Assembly: GCA_002840405.1 (NCBI GenBank)
Contig: PHAR01000009.1
Span: 147,409 to 211,408, forward strand
DNA length: 64,000 nucleotides
Origin: Deltaproteobacteria bacterium HGW-Deltaproteobacteria-8
GTDB lineage: Bacteria > Desulfobacterota > Desulfovibrionia > Desulfovibrionales > Desulfovibrionaceae
Direction of reading: 5' to 3'
In this document: piece after piece, positions 54,278 through 62,796 of the stretch
How positions within the stretch are numbered: position 1 is the stretch's first letter
Layout: every line of letters starts with the position of its first letter
The notes under the pieces: model-generated
What the model was told of the DNA's origin: nothing
The model's input: the letters and a program-made list of their open reading frames with translations, nothing else
Database searches by the model: none
Translations under genes and position numbers: made by a program

Positions 54278-54300
54278 ACGTTTAATTTTCCTCTAAACGC

Positions 54301-54675
54301 ATGGAGATTCACGTGAAGAAGTTGCTGTTGATGCTGATGCTCGGCCTGTTCTCCGCCACTACCGCCTTTGCCGCTTCGCCACAGACCGTCCCCGTGAAGG
54401 GCATGGTCACCATGGTAGACCTGGGCGCCAAGACCTGCATTCCCTGCAAGATGATGGCGCCCATTCTGGTTGAGTTGGAAAATGAATACAAAGGCAAGGC
54501 TGCCGTGGTGTTCCTCGACGTGCGCGAGGACGACGGACCGGCCAGGCGGTTCGGCATACGCGCGATTCCCACCCAGATTTTCTTCGACAAGACGGGCAAA
54601 GAGGTCGCTCGCCACGAAGGCTTCATGGAGAAGAAGGCCATCACCGACCAGTTGAACAAGCTGCTGGCGAAGTAG
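54301..54675 (+). CDS. Periplasmic thioredoxin-like protein (CIPC)
   Basis: 124 residues. Signal peptide (about 1-25, AFA-AS) and thioredoxin fold with the active site TCIPCKMMAP and cis-Pro in RAIPTQIFF. The CIPC dipeptide differs from the CGPC of cytoplasmic thioredoxin and should shift its redox potential. It is directly followed by ccdA (gap 13 bases), the usual electron donor for such periplasmic thioredoxins. Confidence 0.9.
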   Translation: MEIHVKKLLLMLMLGLFSATTAFAASPQTVPVKGMVTMVDLGAKTCIPCKMMAPILVELENEYKGKAAVVFLDVREDDGPARRFGIRAIPTQIFFDKTGKEVARHEGFMEKKAITDQLNKLLAK

Positions 54676-54688
54676 AGGAACCGTGCCC

Positions 54689-55405
54689 ATGTTCGATCAG
54701 TTTCTGTTGGCCGTGAACGCATGGATGACCGGCGGCTCCTCCGTTGCCTACGCGGGCGCTTTCCTCTGGGGGCTGGTGAGCGTTTTGTTCAGCCCCTGCC
54801 ACCTGGCGAGCATCCCGCTCATAGTGGGCTACGTGGCCGGGCAGGGCAAGCTGGTGGAGGGGCGGGAGGCTGCGCGCTACGCCGTGGCCTTCACCTCCGG
54901 GCTTTTCATCACCATCGCCCTGGTAGGCGTGGCCTGTTCACTGCTGGGGCGCATGCTGGGCGATGTCGGCCCCTACTGGACCATCGCCGTAGGCTTGGTG
55001 CTCATCTACGTGGCGCTGGACATGCTGGGCGTGGCCTCCTGCAAGCTCTCTGGGGGGCTCATGTCAAAGCTCAAGGTGCGTGGGATTTTCGGCGCGCTGG
55101 TCTTGGGCCTTGGCTACGGGCTTTTGTCCGGCTCCTGCACCTTCGGTTTTTTGGCGCCGCTCCTGGCCGTCATCACAGTGCAGGACCAGGTGCTCACCGG
55201 CGTGGGGCTGATTCTGGCCTTTGCCCTGGGACACTGCCTGCCCATCGTGGTGGCGGGCAGTTCCGCAGCTCTGGCCCGGCGCATCATGGAGCAGCGGGTG
55301 TTCTCTGGCGGCAGCCAGTGGGTGCGCCGCGCCGCTGGCGTGTGCGTGGGCCTGCTTGGCATTTACTTCATCGCCCGGCCCTTTCTGGAGTCGGGCATAG
55401 GCTAA
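54689..55405 (+). CDS. ccdA: CcdA-type thiol-disulfide membrane transporter
   Basis: 238 residues with six membrane segments. FSPCHLASIPLIVGYVAG and GLLSGSCTFGFLAPLLAV carry the two conserved Cys in helices 1 and 4 with their Pro-rich surroundings, the hallmark of CcdA/DsbD-beta. It moves electrons from cytoplasmic thioredoxin to periplasmic thioredoxin-like proteins. I choose ATG 54689 (MFDQF) over GTG 54683 because the GAGGA is then 9 bases away. Partner by position: the CIPC thioredoxin. Confidence 0.9.
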   Translation: MFDQFLLAVNAWMTGGSSVAYAGAFLWGLVSVLFSPCHLASIPLIVGYVAGQGKLVEGREAARYAVAFTSGLFITIALVGVACSLLGRMLGDVGPYWTIAVGLVLIYVALDMLGVASCKLSGGLMSKLKVRGIFGALVLGLGYGLLSGSCTFGFLAPLLAVITVQDQVLTGVGLILAFALGHCLPIVVAGSSAALARRIMEQRVFSGGSQWVRRAAGVCVGLLGIYFIARPFLESGIG

Positions 55406-55436
55406 CGCAGCGAACGACGCTGGCGCAGGGGGAAAT

Positions 55437-56402
55437 ATGACTGAGCACGAAGAACAGGGTTCCGGATGTGGACATCAACATGGCACCATCACGGTGGTGG
55501 ACGATTCCGTGGGCCGGAGCCTGCGTCTGGCCATGTGGCTGAACCTGTTCATCCCCCTGTGCCAGATCGTCGGCGGCATCATGGCCCAGAGCATGGCCGT
55601 CATCTCCGATGCCGTGCACAATCTCGGCGACTTCACCTCCCTTCTGGTGGCCTACGTCGCCCACCGGATAGGCAAGAAGGACCCCACGGAGGACTACACC
55701 TTCGGCTATCGCAGGGTGGAGGTGCTTGCGGCGTTGCTCAACGTCGCGCTTATCTTCGGCGTCTGCCTGTTCATCCTTTTTGAGACTGCCGTCCGGCTTC
55801 AGTCTCCACCAGAGCATATCTCCGGCGGGCTGGTGGCCGCCCTCGCAGCCATCGGCGTCGTCGGCAATGGCTTCTCTTTCCTGTTCTTGCGGCGTGAGGC
55901 GGAGCATAGTCTGAACGTGCGCGGCGCCATGCTGCACATGCTGGCTGACCTGATGACCTCGGTGGCCGTGCTCGTCGGCGGCCTCGTGATGCTCTATCGC
56001 CCTTGGTACTGGCTCGACGCGGTGCTCTCATTGTTCATCGTCGCTTTCATCATCAAGAGTTCCTGGCCCATCCTGATTCAGGCCGCGCGCATCCTCATGG
56101 AAGGCACCCCGCCGGGTATGGAGTTGGAAGTCGTGCGGCGAGAGCTTGAGGCCGTCTCCGGCGTCGAGAACGCGCACCACTTGCACGTCTGGAACATCGG
56201 GCCGGACACCTATTCCTTCACCTGCCACATCGTGGTGCCGGAGCAGGCTCTTTCGGAAACCAAGCCTCTGGGCGAACAGCTCAGAGGTCTGCTGGCCGAG
56301 AAGTTCCATATCCTCCATGCGGTGTTCGAGTTCGAGCACCTGCCCTGTGGGGAAAACGACATCTTGTGCAGGATGGGAAAGAGCGAACCACAGATGAGAT
56401 GA
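55437..56402 (+). CDS. Cation diffusion facilitator (CDF) metal exporter
   Basis: 321 residues with six membrane segments. Metal site residues stand in helix 2 (SDAVHNLGD) and helix 5 (HMLADLMTS). The N-terminus has a short Cys/His stretch (GSGCGHQHG), the C-terminal domain (about 215-300) contains HHLHVWNIG typical for ZitB/CzcD-like pumps. It exports Zn2+ or related divalent cations against protons. AGGGGGA precedes ATG 55437. Last gene of the plus-strand ArsR-linked group; 266 bases without a convincing gene follow. Confidence 0.92.
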   Translation: MTEHEEQGSGCGHQHGTITVVDDSVGRSLRLAMWLNLFIPLCQIVGGIMAQSMAVISDAVHNLGDFTSLLVAYVAHRIGKKDPTEDYTFGYRRVEVLAALLNVALIFGVCLFILFETAVRLQSPPEHISGGLVAALAAIGVVGNGFSFLFLRREAEHSLNVRGAMLHMLADLMTSVAVLVGGLVMLYRPWYWLDAVLSLFIVAFIIKSSWPILIQAARILMEGTPPGMELEVVRRELEAVSGVENAHHLHVWNIGPDTYSFTCHIVVPEQALSETKPLGEQLRGLLAEKFHILHAVFEFEHLPCGENDILCRMGKSEPQMR

Positions 56403-56668
56403 GATGTTCTCTCAACGCATATTGAACTGGGGGAATGCCGTGCCAGGAGAAACTATTTGAACAGCGCAGGCGTGTTAAATGATGACCACCTTCAAGGAAT
56501 CGACCGTACTGTTGATCACCAAGCTCGTCATGTTCGTGAAAGCCAACTCTTTGTACGAGTTAATCCAGTGTCATGCCTTGAGCGCATTCTGAGTGCTGTG
56601 TGGACGACGCCCTAATGGAACAGCTATACAGCGCAATCATGCACAAACAACGCAACGTGGAGTTCACC

Positions 56669-57163
56669 ATGAAATACCCTGTCCTGGGAGCTATTCTTTT
56701 CAGTCTGCTGTGCCTAGCCCAGCCTGCCGTTGCTGCGGAGCCAATGAGTCTGGATACCTACGTACGGGAGTTCAACTACGAGACCCGCAAGATGATGAAA
56801 TGCTCAGGCAAGGAGCTCTTGACCATGCTGATAAAGAAGGAGGCTGTGCTTGTGGACATCCGCTTCCCTGAAGAGCATCAAGCTTGGGGACCCAGCTTCG
56901 CGCTTAAAATCCCCCTCAACGAGCTGCCCGCCCGCTTGAACGAACTGCCCAAGGACAAGATCATCGTCACCGCCTGCCCGCACATCGACAGGTCGAATAT
57001 CGCCATGGTCTACCTTTCCACCAAGGGGTACAACGCCGCGTATCTGGTCGGTGGGCTAGTGGGCCTGGCGGAGCTTCTACGCGGGGACGAGGCCAGGGAC
57101 TTCATGTCCTCGTTACAGGGGAAAGCCCAGGCCCAGGGCAAACAGAAGCAGGCCAAGCCCTGA
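56669..57163 (+). CDS. Periplasmic rhodanese-like protein
   Basis: 164 residues. Signal peptide (about 1-22, PAVAA). Rhodanese fold with VLVDIRFPEEHQAWG and the catalytic loop ACPHIDRSNIA, where Cys is the persulfide carrier, then GYNAAYLVGGLVGL. The C-terminal 18 residues are Gln/Lys-rich. It probably handles sulfane sulfur or thiol modifications in the periplasm. Between the CDF pump and the ABC genes. Confidence 0.85.
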   Translation: MKYPVLGAILFSLLCLAQPAVAAEPMSLDTYVREFNYETRKMMKCSGKELLTMLIKKEAVLVDIRFPEEHQAWGPSFALKIPLNELPARLNELPKDKIIVTACPHIDRSNIAMVYLSTKGYNAAYLVGGLVGLAELLRGDEARDFMSSLQGKAQAQGKQKQAKP

Positions 57164-57297
57164 TTCAGACGGCCTAGCAGACCGGTTTGTCGATGGGTTC
57201 ACCTGTGCCTGCGAAGAGGTGCTATTAATTCATGGTGGTTATCTATAAACCCAGGTTGGCCCGCAATGCTGCCATCTGCTTGACCAAGGAGGGAAAT

Positions 57298-57999
57298 GTG
57301 GCTCTCATTGAAATACGCGATGTGTCCAAGGTCTATGCGTTGGGCGAGGTCTCGCAACAAGCGCTGAAGGACATCTCTCTGTCCATCGACAAGGGGGCTT
57401 TCGTCTCCATCGTTGGGCCTTCCGGCAGCGGGAAGACGACCCTCCTGAATCTCCTCGGATGTCTGGACAAGCCCACAAGCGGAGAGGTCTTCATCAACGG
57501 AACGCGCACCGACCAGCTCAACCGCAGAGATGCCGCTCGGTTTAGGGGCGACCACCTCGGCTTTATCTTCCAGTCCTTCAACCTCATCCCGGTGTTGACG
57601 GTGTTCGAGAACGTTGAATACCCGCTCCAGATGATCAAGGACGAGCCGCAGTCGATCAGGCGGCCCAAGGTGCTGGCGATGCTTGAGGCCGTGGGTATGG
57701 CCGAGCACGTCAGGAAACTCCCTGACCAGTTGTCGGGCGGGCAGAGGCAACGCGTAGCCATCGCCCGCGCCCTGGTGGCAAGCCCCAAGCTGGTTTTGGC
57801 AGACGAGCCAACGGCGAGCCTGGACCATGTCACAGCGCACAACATCATCACACTCATGCGTGGGATGCGCGACACCTATGGCACGACCTTCGTGTTCTCC
57901 ACCCACGATCCGCGAATCGTCGGGGAGGCCGAGACGAGAATTGCTCTTGAGGACGGGCAGATTGAAGGCACCACTCAAGAGGAGGCAGTCTCATGCTGA
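57298..57999 (+). CDS. ABC transporter ATPase, LolD/MacB type
   Basis: 233 residues. Walker A GPSGSGKTTLLN, signature LSGGQRQRVAIARAL, Walker B LVLADEPTASLD and the switch His (STHDPR) are all present. The sequence belongs to the LolD/FtsE/MacB-type ATPases that drive FtsX-fold permeases. GTG 57298 with AAGGAGG is the start; an ATG at 57232 lacks one. It overlaps the permease gene by 7 bases. Confidence 0.92.
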   Translation: MALIEIRDVSKVYALGEVSQQALKDISLSIDKGAFVSIVGPSGSGKTTLLNLLGCLDKPTSGEVFINGTRTDQLNRRDAARFRGDHLGFIFQSFNLIPVLTVFENVEYPLQMIKDEPQSIRRPKVLAMLEAVGMAEHVRKLPDQLSGGQRQRVAIARALVASPKLVLADEPTASLDHVTAHNIITLMRGMRDTYGTTFVFSTHDPRIVGEAETRIALEDGQIEGTTQEEAVSC

Positions 58000-59243
58000 A
58001 CATCTTTAAACTCGCTGCCCGCAACCTGCGCCGGTACCTGCGGCGCACCTTGCTCACCGTGCTGCTCATCGTGCTCGGCGTGACCCTGGTGATCCTCTTC
58101 TCCGGCCTGTCAGGCTCCTTCAAGTCCATGATGATCGGCATTATCACCGACTCGAATCTGGGGCATCTGCAACTCCACCGCAAGGGTTACGTGGCCTCCA
58201 TCGACACCCTGCCTCTGAACTTCAACCTGAAACCGGCGGAGTATGCTCAGCTGCGGGAGAAGCTGGATACAGACCCGCAGATTGCGGGCTACGCCCCACG
58301 CATCAAGGTTGGGGCCATGCTCAGCAACTTCATGGAGACCACCAGCGTACGGATCACCGCCATCGATCCGGACAAGGAACTGGTGGTGTCCCCGGCCCTG
58401 CCGGACAGGATCAAGTCCAAGGCCTGGAACAAAGCGAGGCACCTGCTCGGCCCTGGTGAAATCCTGGTTCCGATGAAGATCGCCAACGCCCTGAGCATCA
58501 AGGAAGACGACGCCATCGTCCTTGTGGCGACGAACCGAGACGGCTCCGTGAACGGCCTCACCTTCAAAGTGGTCGGTCTGGTTGAGGACGTCGCAGGTCC
58601 CCAGGGAAAGGACGGCTTCATCCACCTCCAGGACGCGCGGACTCTGTTGCGCATTGATGGCGAGGAAGTGAGCGAGGTGGCTGTCCGGGTCAAGGACTTC
58701 TCCAGGCTCGAAAAGGTGCGAAAGCATCTGGCTGCTGGGATTGCAGACGTCAAGAACCCAGGCGGGAAGCCCCTGTTTGAGTTGCACAGCTGGGCCGAGT
58801 TGACGCCCTTCGCCACCATCGCCAAGATGATCGACCTGCTGACCGTGACCATGAAGATCATCATGATCGGCATTGTTCTCATCAGCATCCTGAACGTCAT
58901 GCTCATGTCGGTCTACGAGCGAGTGAGGGAAATTGGCACCATCGCGGCCATCGGCACTTCTCCCATGCGCATCATGGGGCTGTTCCTGGCCGAGGGCCTG
59001 TTCCTCGGACTCATCGGCGCGACCATCGGTATCGTTATTGGTGTTGGCGGGATCGCCCTGCTGAACCTGTTTAAGGTCCAATTCACCTTCGCCCAAATGA
59101 ATCTCGTCTTGGCGCCGACCATTCAGGTCTCCGAGATTCTGACGGTATCCGCGACGGTGCTGTTCATGGCCGTGGCCGCGACGCTCCAACCCGCCTGGAA
59201 GGCGAGCCGCATGGAACCTGTTGATGCATTGAGACACGTTTAG
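57993..59243 (+). CDS. FtsX-type ABC permease (LolC/E- or MacB-like)
   Basis: 416 residues. One N-terminal helix (about 19-42), a large periplasmic domain (about 45-270), and three C-terminal helices (about 285-310, 330-365, 385-405), the FtsX fold. RRTLLTVLLIVLGVTLVILF and YERVREIGTIAAIGTSPMRIMGLFLAE are family blocks. With the ATPase it forms a mechanotransmission-type exporter; the LolA-like protein downstream suggests that it releases a lipidic cargo from the inner membrane. Confidence 0.9.
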   Translation: MLNIFKLAARNLRRYLRRTLLTVLLIVLGVTLVILFSGLSGSFKSMMIGIITDSNLGHLQLHRKGYVASIDTLPLNFNLKPAEYAQLREKLDTDPQIAGYAPRIKVGAMLSNFMETTSVRITAIDPDKELVVSPALPDRIKSKAWNKARHLLGPGEILVPMKIANALSIKEDDAIVLVATNRDGSVNGLTFKVVGLVEDVAGPQGKDGFIHLQDARTLLRIDGEEVSEVAVRVKDFSRLEKVRKHLAAGIADVKNPGGKPLFELHSWAELTPFATIAKMIDLLTVTMKIIMIGIVLISILNVMLMSVYERVREIGTIAAIGTSPMRIMGLFLAEGLFLGLIGATIGIVIGVGGIALLNLFKVQFTFAQMNLVLAPTIQVSEILTVSATVLFMAVAATLQPAWKASRMEPVDALRHV

Positions 59244-59259
59244 CAAGCGAGGCTGAATC

Positions 59260-60003
59260 ATGATGATGCGACGCATCTTACCTTTTGTTGCAGCAATGCT
59301 TCTTCTCTCTGTCGCTCCAGCTCTTGCGGTGGACGGCGCGGCATTCCTCAAGAAGCTGGATGAGAACCTCTACCCCCCGAGTTATGAACTCTTCCGCAAG
59401 ATCATCGACGTCCAGCCCGACGGGAGCAAGCGAGAATTCACGCTGTATGGCATCCGCAAGGGGACGGACAAGATCGTCTCGCTCTTCCTTGCTCCAGCCA
59501 GCGATAAGGGCCGGGTGACACTTCGCCTGGGCGACAACATGTGGCTGTACATCCCGTCCGTGGGCAAGCCTGTCAGGATCACGAGCTTGCAGTCCGTGAC
59601 CGGAGGCATCTTCAACAATTCTGACATCATGGCTTTGGATTATCATGTGGAGTACACGTGCGAGGACATCCGCGAGGAGGGTGACCGCTACGTGCTGAAG
59701 CTCAAGGCGATCAACGCCACGGTGGCCTATGACCGGCTGGTGATGGAGGCCGACAAGAAGCGGGCGCTGCCTACCAGGATTGAGTGCTACGCAGCTTCCG
59801 GCATGTTGATCAAGACGCTCTACTTCAAGGAACTCAAGGAGTTCGGTCCGGGGTTCTTCCGGCCATCCGTCATTGAGACGGACAGCCCCCTGCACAAGGG
59901 CTACAAGTCTTACATGGTGTTTGCGAAGATCCAGAAGCGGGTTTTCCCGGATGAAGTGTTCACCCTGAACTACCTGCCCAATGTCGAAAGCCTGCGCAGA
60001 TAG
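59260..60003 (+). CDS. LolA-like periplasmic outer-membrane sorting protein
   Basis: 247 residues. Signal peptide (about 1-23, ALAVDG). The rest resembles the LolA-like 'outer membrane lipoprotein-sorting protein' family: LFRKIIDVQPDGSKREFTLYG, GDNMWLYIPSVGKPVRIT, GIFNNSDIMALDYHVEY, VYDRLVMEADKKRALPTRIE in parts. It should carry a hydrophobic ligand through the periplasm between the FtsX-type permease and the barrel protein downstream. Starts 16 bases after the permease; overlaps the next gene by 23 bases. Confidence 0.82.
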   Translation: MMMRRILPFVAAMLLLSVAPALAVDGAAFLKKLDENLYPPSYELFRKIIDVQPDGSKREFTLYGIRKGTDKIVSLFLAPASDKGRVTLRLGDNMWLYIPSVGKPVRITSLQSVTGGIFNNSDIMALDYHVEYTCEDIREEGDRYVLKLKAINATVAYDRLVMEADKKRALPTRIECYAASGMLIKTLYFKELKEFGPGFFRPSVIETDSPLHKGYKSYMVFAKIQKRVFPDEVFTLNYLPNVESLRR

Positions 60004-61369
60004 GCCGGGAGGAAACCGCCGCCCGCAGCCCTGGCCCTGGGACAAGACCCTGGGCCAGGTGCTGCTTGCCGCCCTTCTTCTGCTGGCGTGGCCCGCAGCA
60101 TCAGCCTGGAGCGCCGAGCCGGGCGTGGATAACGCCACGGTGGGTCTCGACTTCGATATTCCGGAAGTTGAGAAGAAGCTCTTTGAGTTCGGCGGGTATC
60201 TGGAAGCCAAGGAAACCGTCCTGGGCCTCAACAAGAATTCCCTTCTCTACCGGCAGAAGTATGCCGGACAGCAGACGGCGGACCATCAGTTCGTCTCCAA
60301 CCTCACGGGAAAGCTGGAGGGCAAGGCACAGGCAGGCATTGCCTCCGCCTATGCCCGATTCAAGCTTGGCGGTCAGAAGGATGTTGCCGGTGGCTGGGTC
60401 TGGGACAACACCTTTGAGGAGGCCTTTGTTGCCTTGAAGCCTTCGCCCTCTGTCACGCTGGAGGCGGGCAAGCGGGTCATGAAATGGGGCAAGGGCTATG
60501 CCTGGAACCCTGCGGGCTTCGTGAGTCGCCCCAAGGACCCCAACGACCCGGAGGAGACCCTTGAAGGCTATGGCATGCTGAACGCCGACCTGATCAAAAG
60601 CTTCGATGGCCCGCTTCAGACCATCGCCTTCACGCCCGTGATCATTCCTGTCACTGATTTTGGCAATACGGAGTGGGGGAAGAGGGGGTCGTTCGTGGGG
60701 GCGGCCAAGCTGTATTTTCTGTTCATGGATACGGATATCGATCTGATGCTCCTGGCTGGGGAATCGACGACCACCCGCACAGGCTTCGATTTCTCCAGGA
60801 ACATCACCAGCGACTTTGAAGTGCACGGCGAGGCCGCCGTGGAATTCGACGCGTCCAGGTCCATCACCGACAGCCAAGGCAACCTGCGCCAGGAAAAGCT
60901 GAACGCCTGGAGCCACCTGCTCGGCCTGCGCTACCTCAACAGCTACGACACCACGTTCATTTTCGAGTATTACAGGAACGGATTGGGCTACTCACGGTCC
61001 GAAATGAAGGACTACTACTCGTTTGTGCAGAGCGCCCTTGGCAGCTTTTCCGGCGGCAATCCCGCCCCACTGAAGAAGAGCAAAAGCTACGGCCTGACCT
61101 ACAACCTTCAGAATGTCATGCAGGACTACCTGTACCTGCGGATCAGCCAGAAAGAGCCGTTCGACATTCTCTATTTCACCCCAGCCATTACCAGCATCTT
61201 CAACATGAACGACCGCAGCTTTTCAATTTCGCCGGAGTTGGTTTACTCACCAACCACGAACCTAGAGTTTAGGGTCAAGACGATGTTCACTTTCGGCAGT
61301 GCCGACACGGAATATGGGGAGAAGATCAACGGCAGCAAAACAGAATTGCGTCTGCGATACTATTTCTGA
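59981..61369 (+). CDS. Outer-membrane beta-barrel protein
   Basis: 462 residues. After a basic N-terminus (about 1-25) a signal helix LAALLLLAWPAASAWSA, then alternating strands with aromatic girdles and a C-terminal RLRYYF ending in Phe, the BAM signal. KRVMKWGKGYAWNPAGFVSRPKDPNDPEET is a distinct insert. The rather long N-terminus may mean that the true start lies further down. It closes the ABC/LolA unit and may be the outer-membrane receiver of its cargo. Family number not known to me. Confidence 0.8.
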   Translation: MSKACADRPGGNRRPQPWPWDKTLGQVLLAALLLLAWPAASAWSAEPGVDNATVGLDFDIPEVEKKLFEFGGYLEAKETVLGLNKNSLLYRQKYAGQQTADHQFVSNLTGKLEGKAQAGIASAYARFKLGGQKDVAGGWVWDNTFEEAFVALKPSPSVTLEAGKRVMKWGKGYAWNPAGFVSRPKDPNDPEETLEGYGMLNADLIKSFDGPLQTIAFTPVIIPVTDFGNTEWGKRGSFVGAAKLYFLFMDTDIDLMLLAGESTTTRTGFDFSRNITSDFEVHGEAAVEFDASRSITDSQGNLRQEKLNAWSHLLGLRYLNSYDTTFIFEYYRNGLGYSRSEMKDYYSFVQSALGSFSGGNPAPLKKSKSYGLTYNLQNVMQDYLYLRISQKEPFDILYFTPAITSIFNMNDRSFSISPELVYSPTTNLEFRVKTMFTFGSADTEYGEKINGSKTELRLRYYF

Positions 61370-61486
61370 AAGCAGTTATATCTTACAAACATATTGTGTT
61401 TGCCAATTCGAACGTCAGGGTATCAATTCTGGCCTCTTCTATCACCCCCGGGAGTGTCTTCTTCCGGTCCGCTCACACTGCTGGTC

Positions 61487-61745
61487 CTATCCCTCCCTTG
61501 AGTTTTCTAGGTTGACCACTTGGCTATGCTCGCCCCGATCCTGCGCCTTCTGCATGATGCTCCCGGCAGTGTCCGAGGCCCTGCGCAAGGTCTCATCCGC
61601 CAAGTGCGAGTACCTGGCAGTCATGCGCCCATCAGAGTGCCTGAGGAGCTTCTGGACCACGTAGAGGGACGTGCCCCGCTGGATGCTAGGCGTGATGCGT
61701 AGACGTGCCTCCAGGCGTGAGGGGGGGGAACTGGGCCTGCAATCT
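61487..61745 (-). pseudogene. C-terminal remnant of a second tyrosine integrase
   Basis: Read on the minus strand, TSLYVVQKLLRHSDGRMTARYSHLADETLRRA (in part) contains the His and Tyr of the catalytic site and ends VVNLENSREG, like the VVNLEDFKKG of the intact integrase at 35150. Before GTSLYVV the frame shifts by one base: RHVYASRLASSG continues in another frame. Nothing of the first 300 residues is left. It points in the opposite direction to the intact integrase. Confidence 0.85.
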
Positions 61746-61843
61746 TCCACTGACTCCAAACATATGCCCACCCTGCCTAACCCGATAAACAGCAGTCCTC
61801 GTGGCGGGTTGACGTATACAAAAATCAGGTATATTTACTACCA

Positions 61844-62125
61844 ATGACATGGACAGTCGAATTCACCGATGGAGCAGCCAAAAGCGCCGCGAAGCTGCCG
61901 GACCTGTACCATGGCGCGCTGCTTTCATTAGTGCGAGACATCGAGGAATACGGCCCCGTGCGAGGCAACATGCCGAATTATAGCAAGCTGGGCCAGAATC
62001 GCCACCATTGCCACTTGAAGCGTCGGGGCAAACCTACCTATGTGGCAGTATGGGAAGTGATCGACAAGATTTGTAAAATCGTGGAGGTGACGTATGTTGG
62101 GACACGCGAGAAAGCGCCCTACTGA
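61844..62125 (+). CDS. RelE/HigB-type toxin
   Basis: 93 residues. The small alpha/beta fold is indicated by WTVEFTDGAAKSAAKLP at the start, SLVRDIEEYGPV and the C-terminal strands HHCHLKRRGKPTYVAVWEV and IVEVTYVGTREKAPY. RelE-family toxins cleave mRNA at the ribosome. The toxin gene comes first, as in higBA. A TTGACG...TATATT promoter-like pair lies at 61809-61835. It overlaps the antitoxin gene by 32 bases. Confidence 0.85.
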   Translation: MTWTVEFTDGAAKSAAKLPDLYHGALLSLVRDIEEYGPVRGNMPNYSKLGQNRHHCHLKRRGKPTYVAVWEVIDKICKIVEVTYVGTREKAPY

Positions 62126-62438
62126 GGTTGTGGAACTGCTCTTCCGTGTGCAGGCCGACAAGGTTGACGCTGCGAGGAATGCCGTTGCCCCGTTTGAAGT
62201 CAAGGAAGCCACAATCCCCTGGCGCGAGGCGCTGGGAGTGACGGACGATGAAGTGCCAGGCCGTGCCCTCCGTGGCAGTCGATTCAGGGAAGGACTTACC
62301 CAGAAAGAACTTTCCAGCCTGACCGGAGTACCTCAGCGTCACATCTCTGAGATGGAGAATGGCAAGCGGTCCATAAGCAAGGCCATGGCGAAGCGGCTCG
62401 GGGAAGCGCTCAAGGTCGGTTACAAGGTTTTCCTGTAG
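62094..62438 (+). CDS. HigA-type XRE antitoxin
   Basis: 114 residues. The C-terminal helix-turn-helix (about 66-105) reads LTQKELSSLTGVPQRHISEMENGKRSISKAMAKRLGEAL, a typical XRE domain. The N-terminal 60 residues should neutralise the toxin. GGAGGTGACGT precedes ATG 62094. As usual for the family it should bind its own promoter and repress the pair. It stabilises the island end. Confidence 0.88.
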   Translation: MLGHARKRPTEVVELLFRVQADKVDAARNAVAPFEVKEATIPWREALGVTDDEVPGRALRGSRFREGLTQKELSSLTGVPQRHISEMENGKRSISKAMAKRLGEALKVGYKVFL

Positions 62439-62796
62439 CCCCACTCATACACACACAACCATGACGACCCTCGGGAGCAATCTCGGGGGTCTTTCATTCC
62501 CCGGAGTAGCGTAAGGCAATCGGAGCCAGGGTAAGTCGTAACCACGTTGGACCACCCTACCCGCGCCCAATAACTCCCGAACGATTTTGCGGGCGGGTCT
62601 GGTTTGATCATCGTAACCCTAAATTGTCGTGATGACGATGCAGGGACAGAGACAGGAGGGGGGGGGTAGCCAGACCAGATGGTTGTTGTCTAGGGGTTGG
62701 AATATGGGTTGGAATTGTATTCACATCCAATTCTGCGCTACATCATTCATGCAATTATTATTGGATAATACGCGATAAATTTATCAACTTTAGCCG
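62439..62796. other. Non-coding right end of the island
   Basis: About 360 bases. GACCC (62466-62470) and GGGTC (62487-62491), with inner TCGGGA/TCTCGG pairing and TTTCATT behind, terminate the toxin-antitoxin operon. A run of nine or more G stands at 62658-62667. Arm-type repeats follow at 62694. No gene. Confidence 0.6.
62694..62716 (+). repeat. Two GGTTGGAAT repeats near the right end
   Basis: GGTTGGAAT at 62694-62702 and 62708-62716, matching the three copies in front of the integrase at the left end. Probable integrase arm sites on the other side of the element. Confidence 0.6.

Noticed and set aside
56479..56592. 37-codon frame between the CDF and rhodanese genes
   Set aside because: Has no ribosome binding site and no similarity I can recognise.
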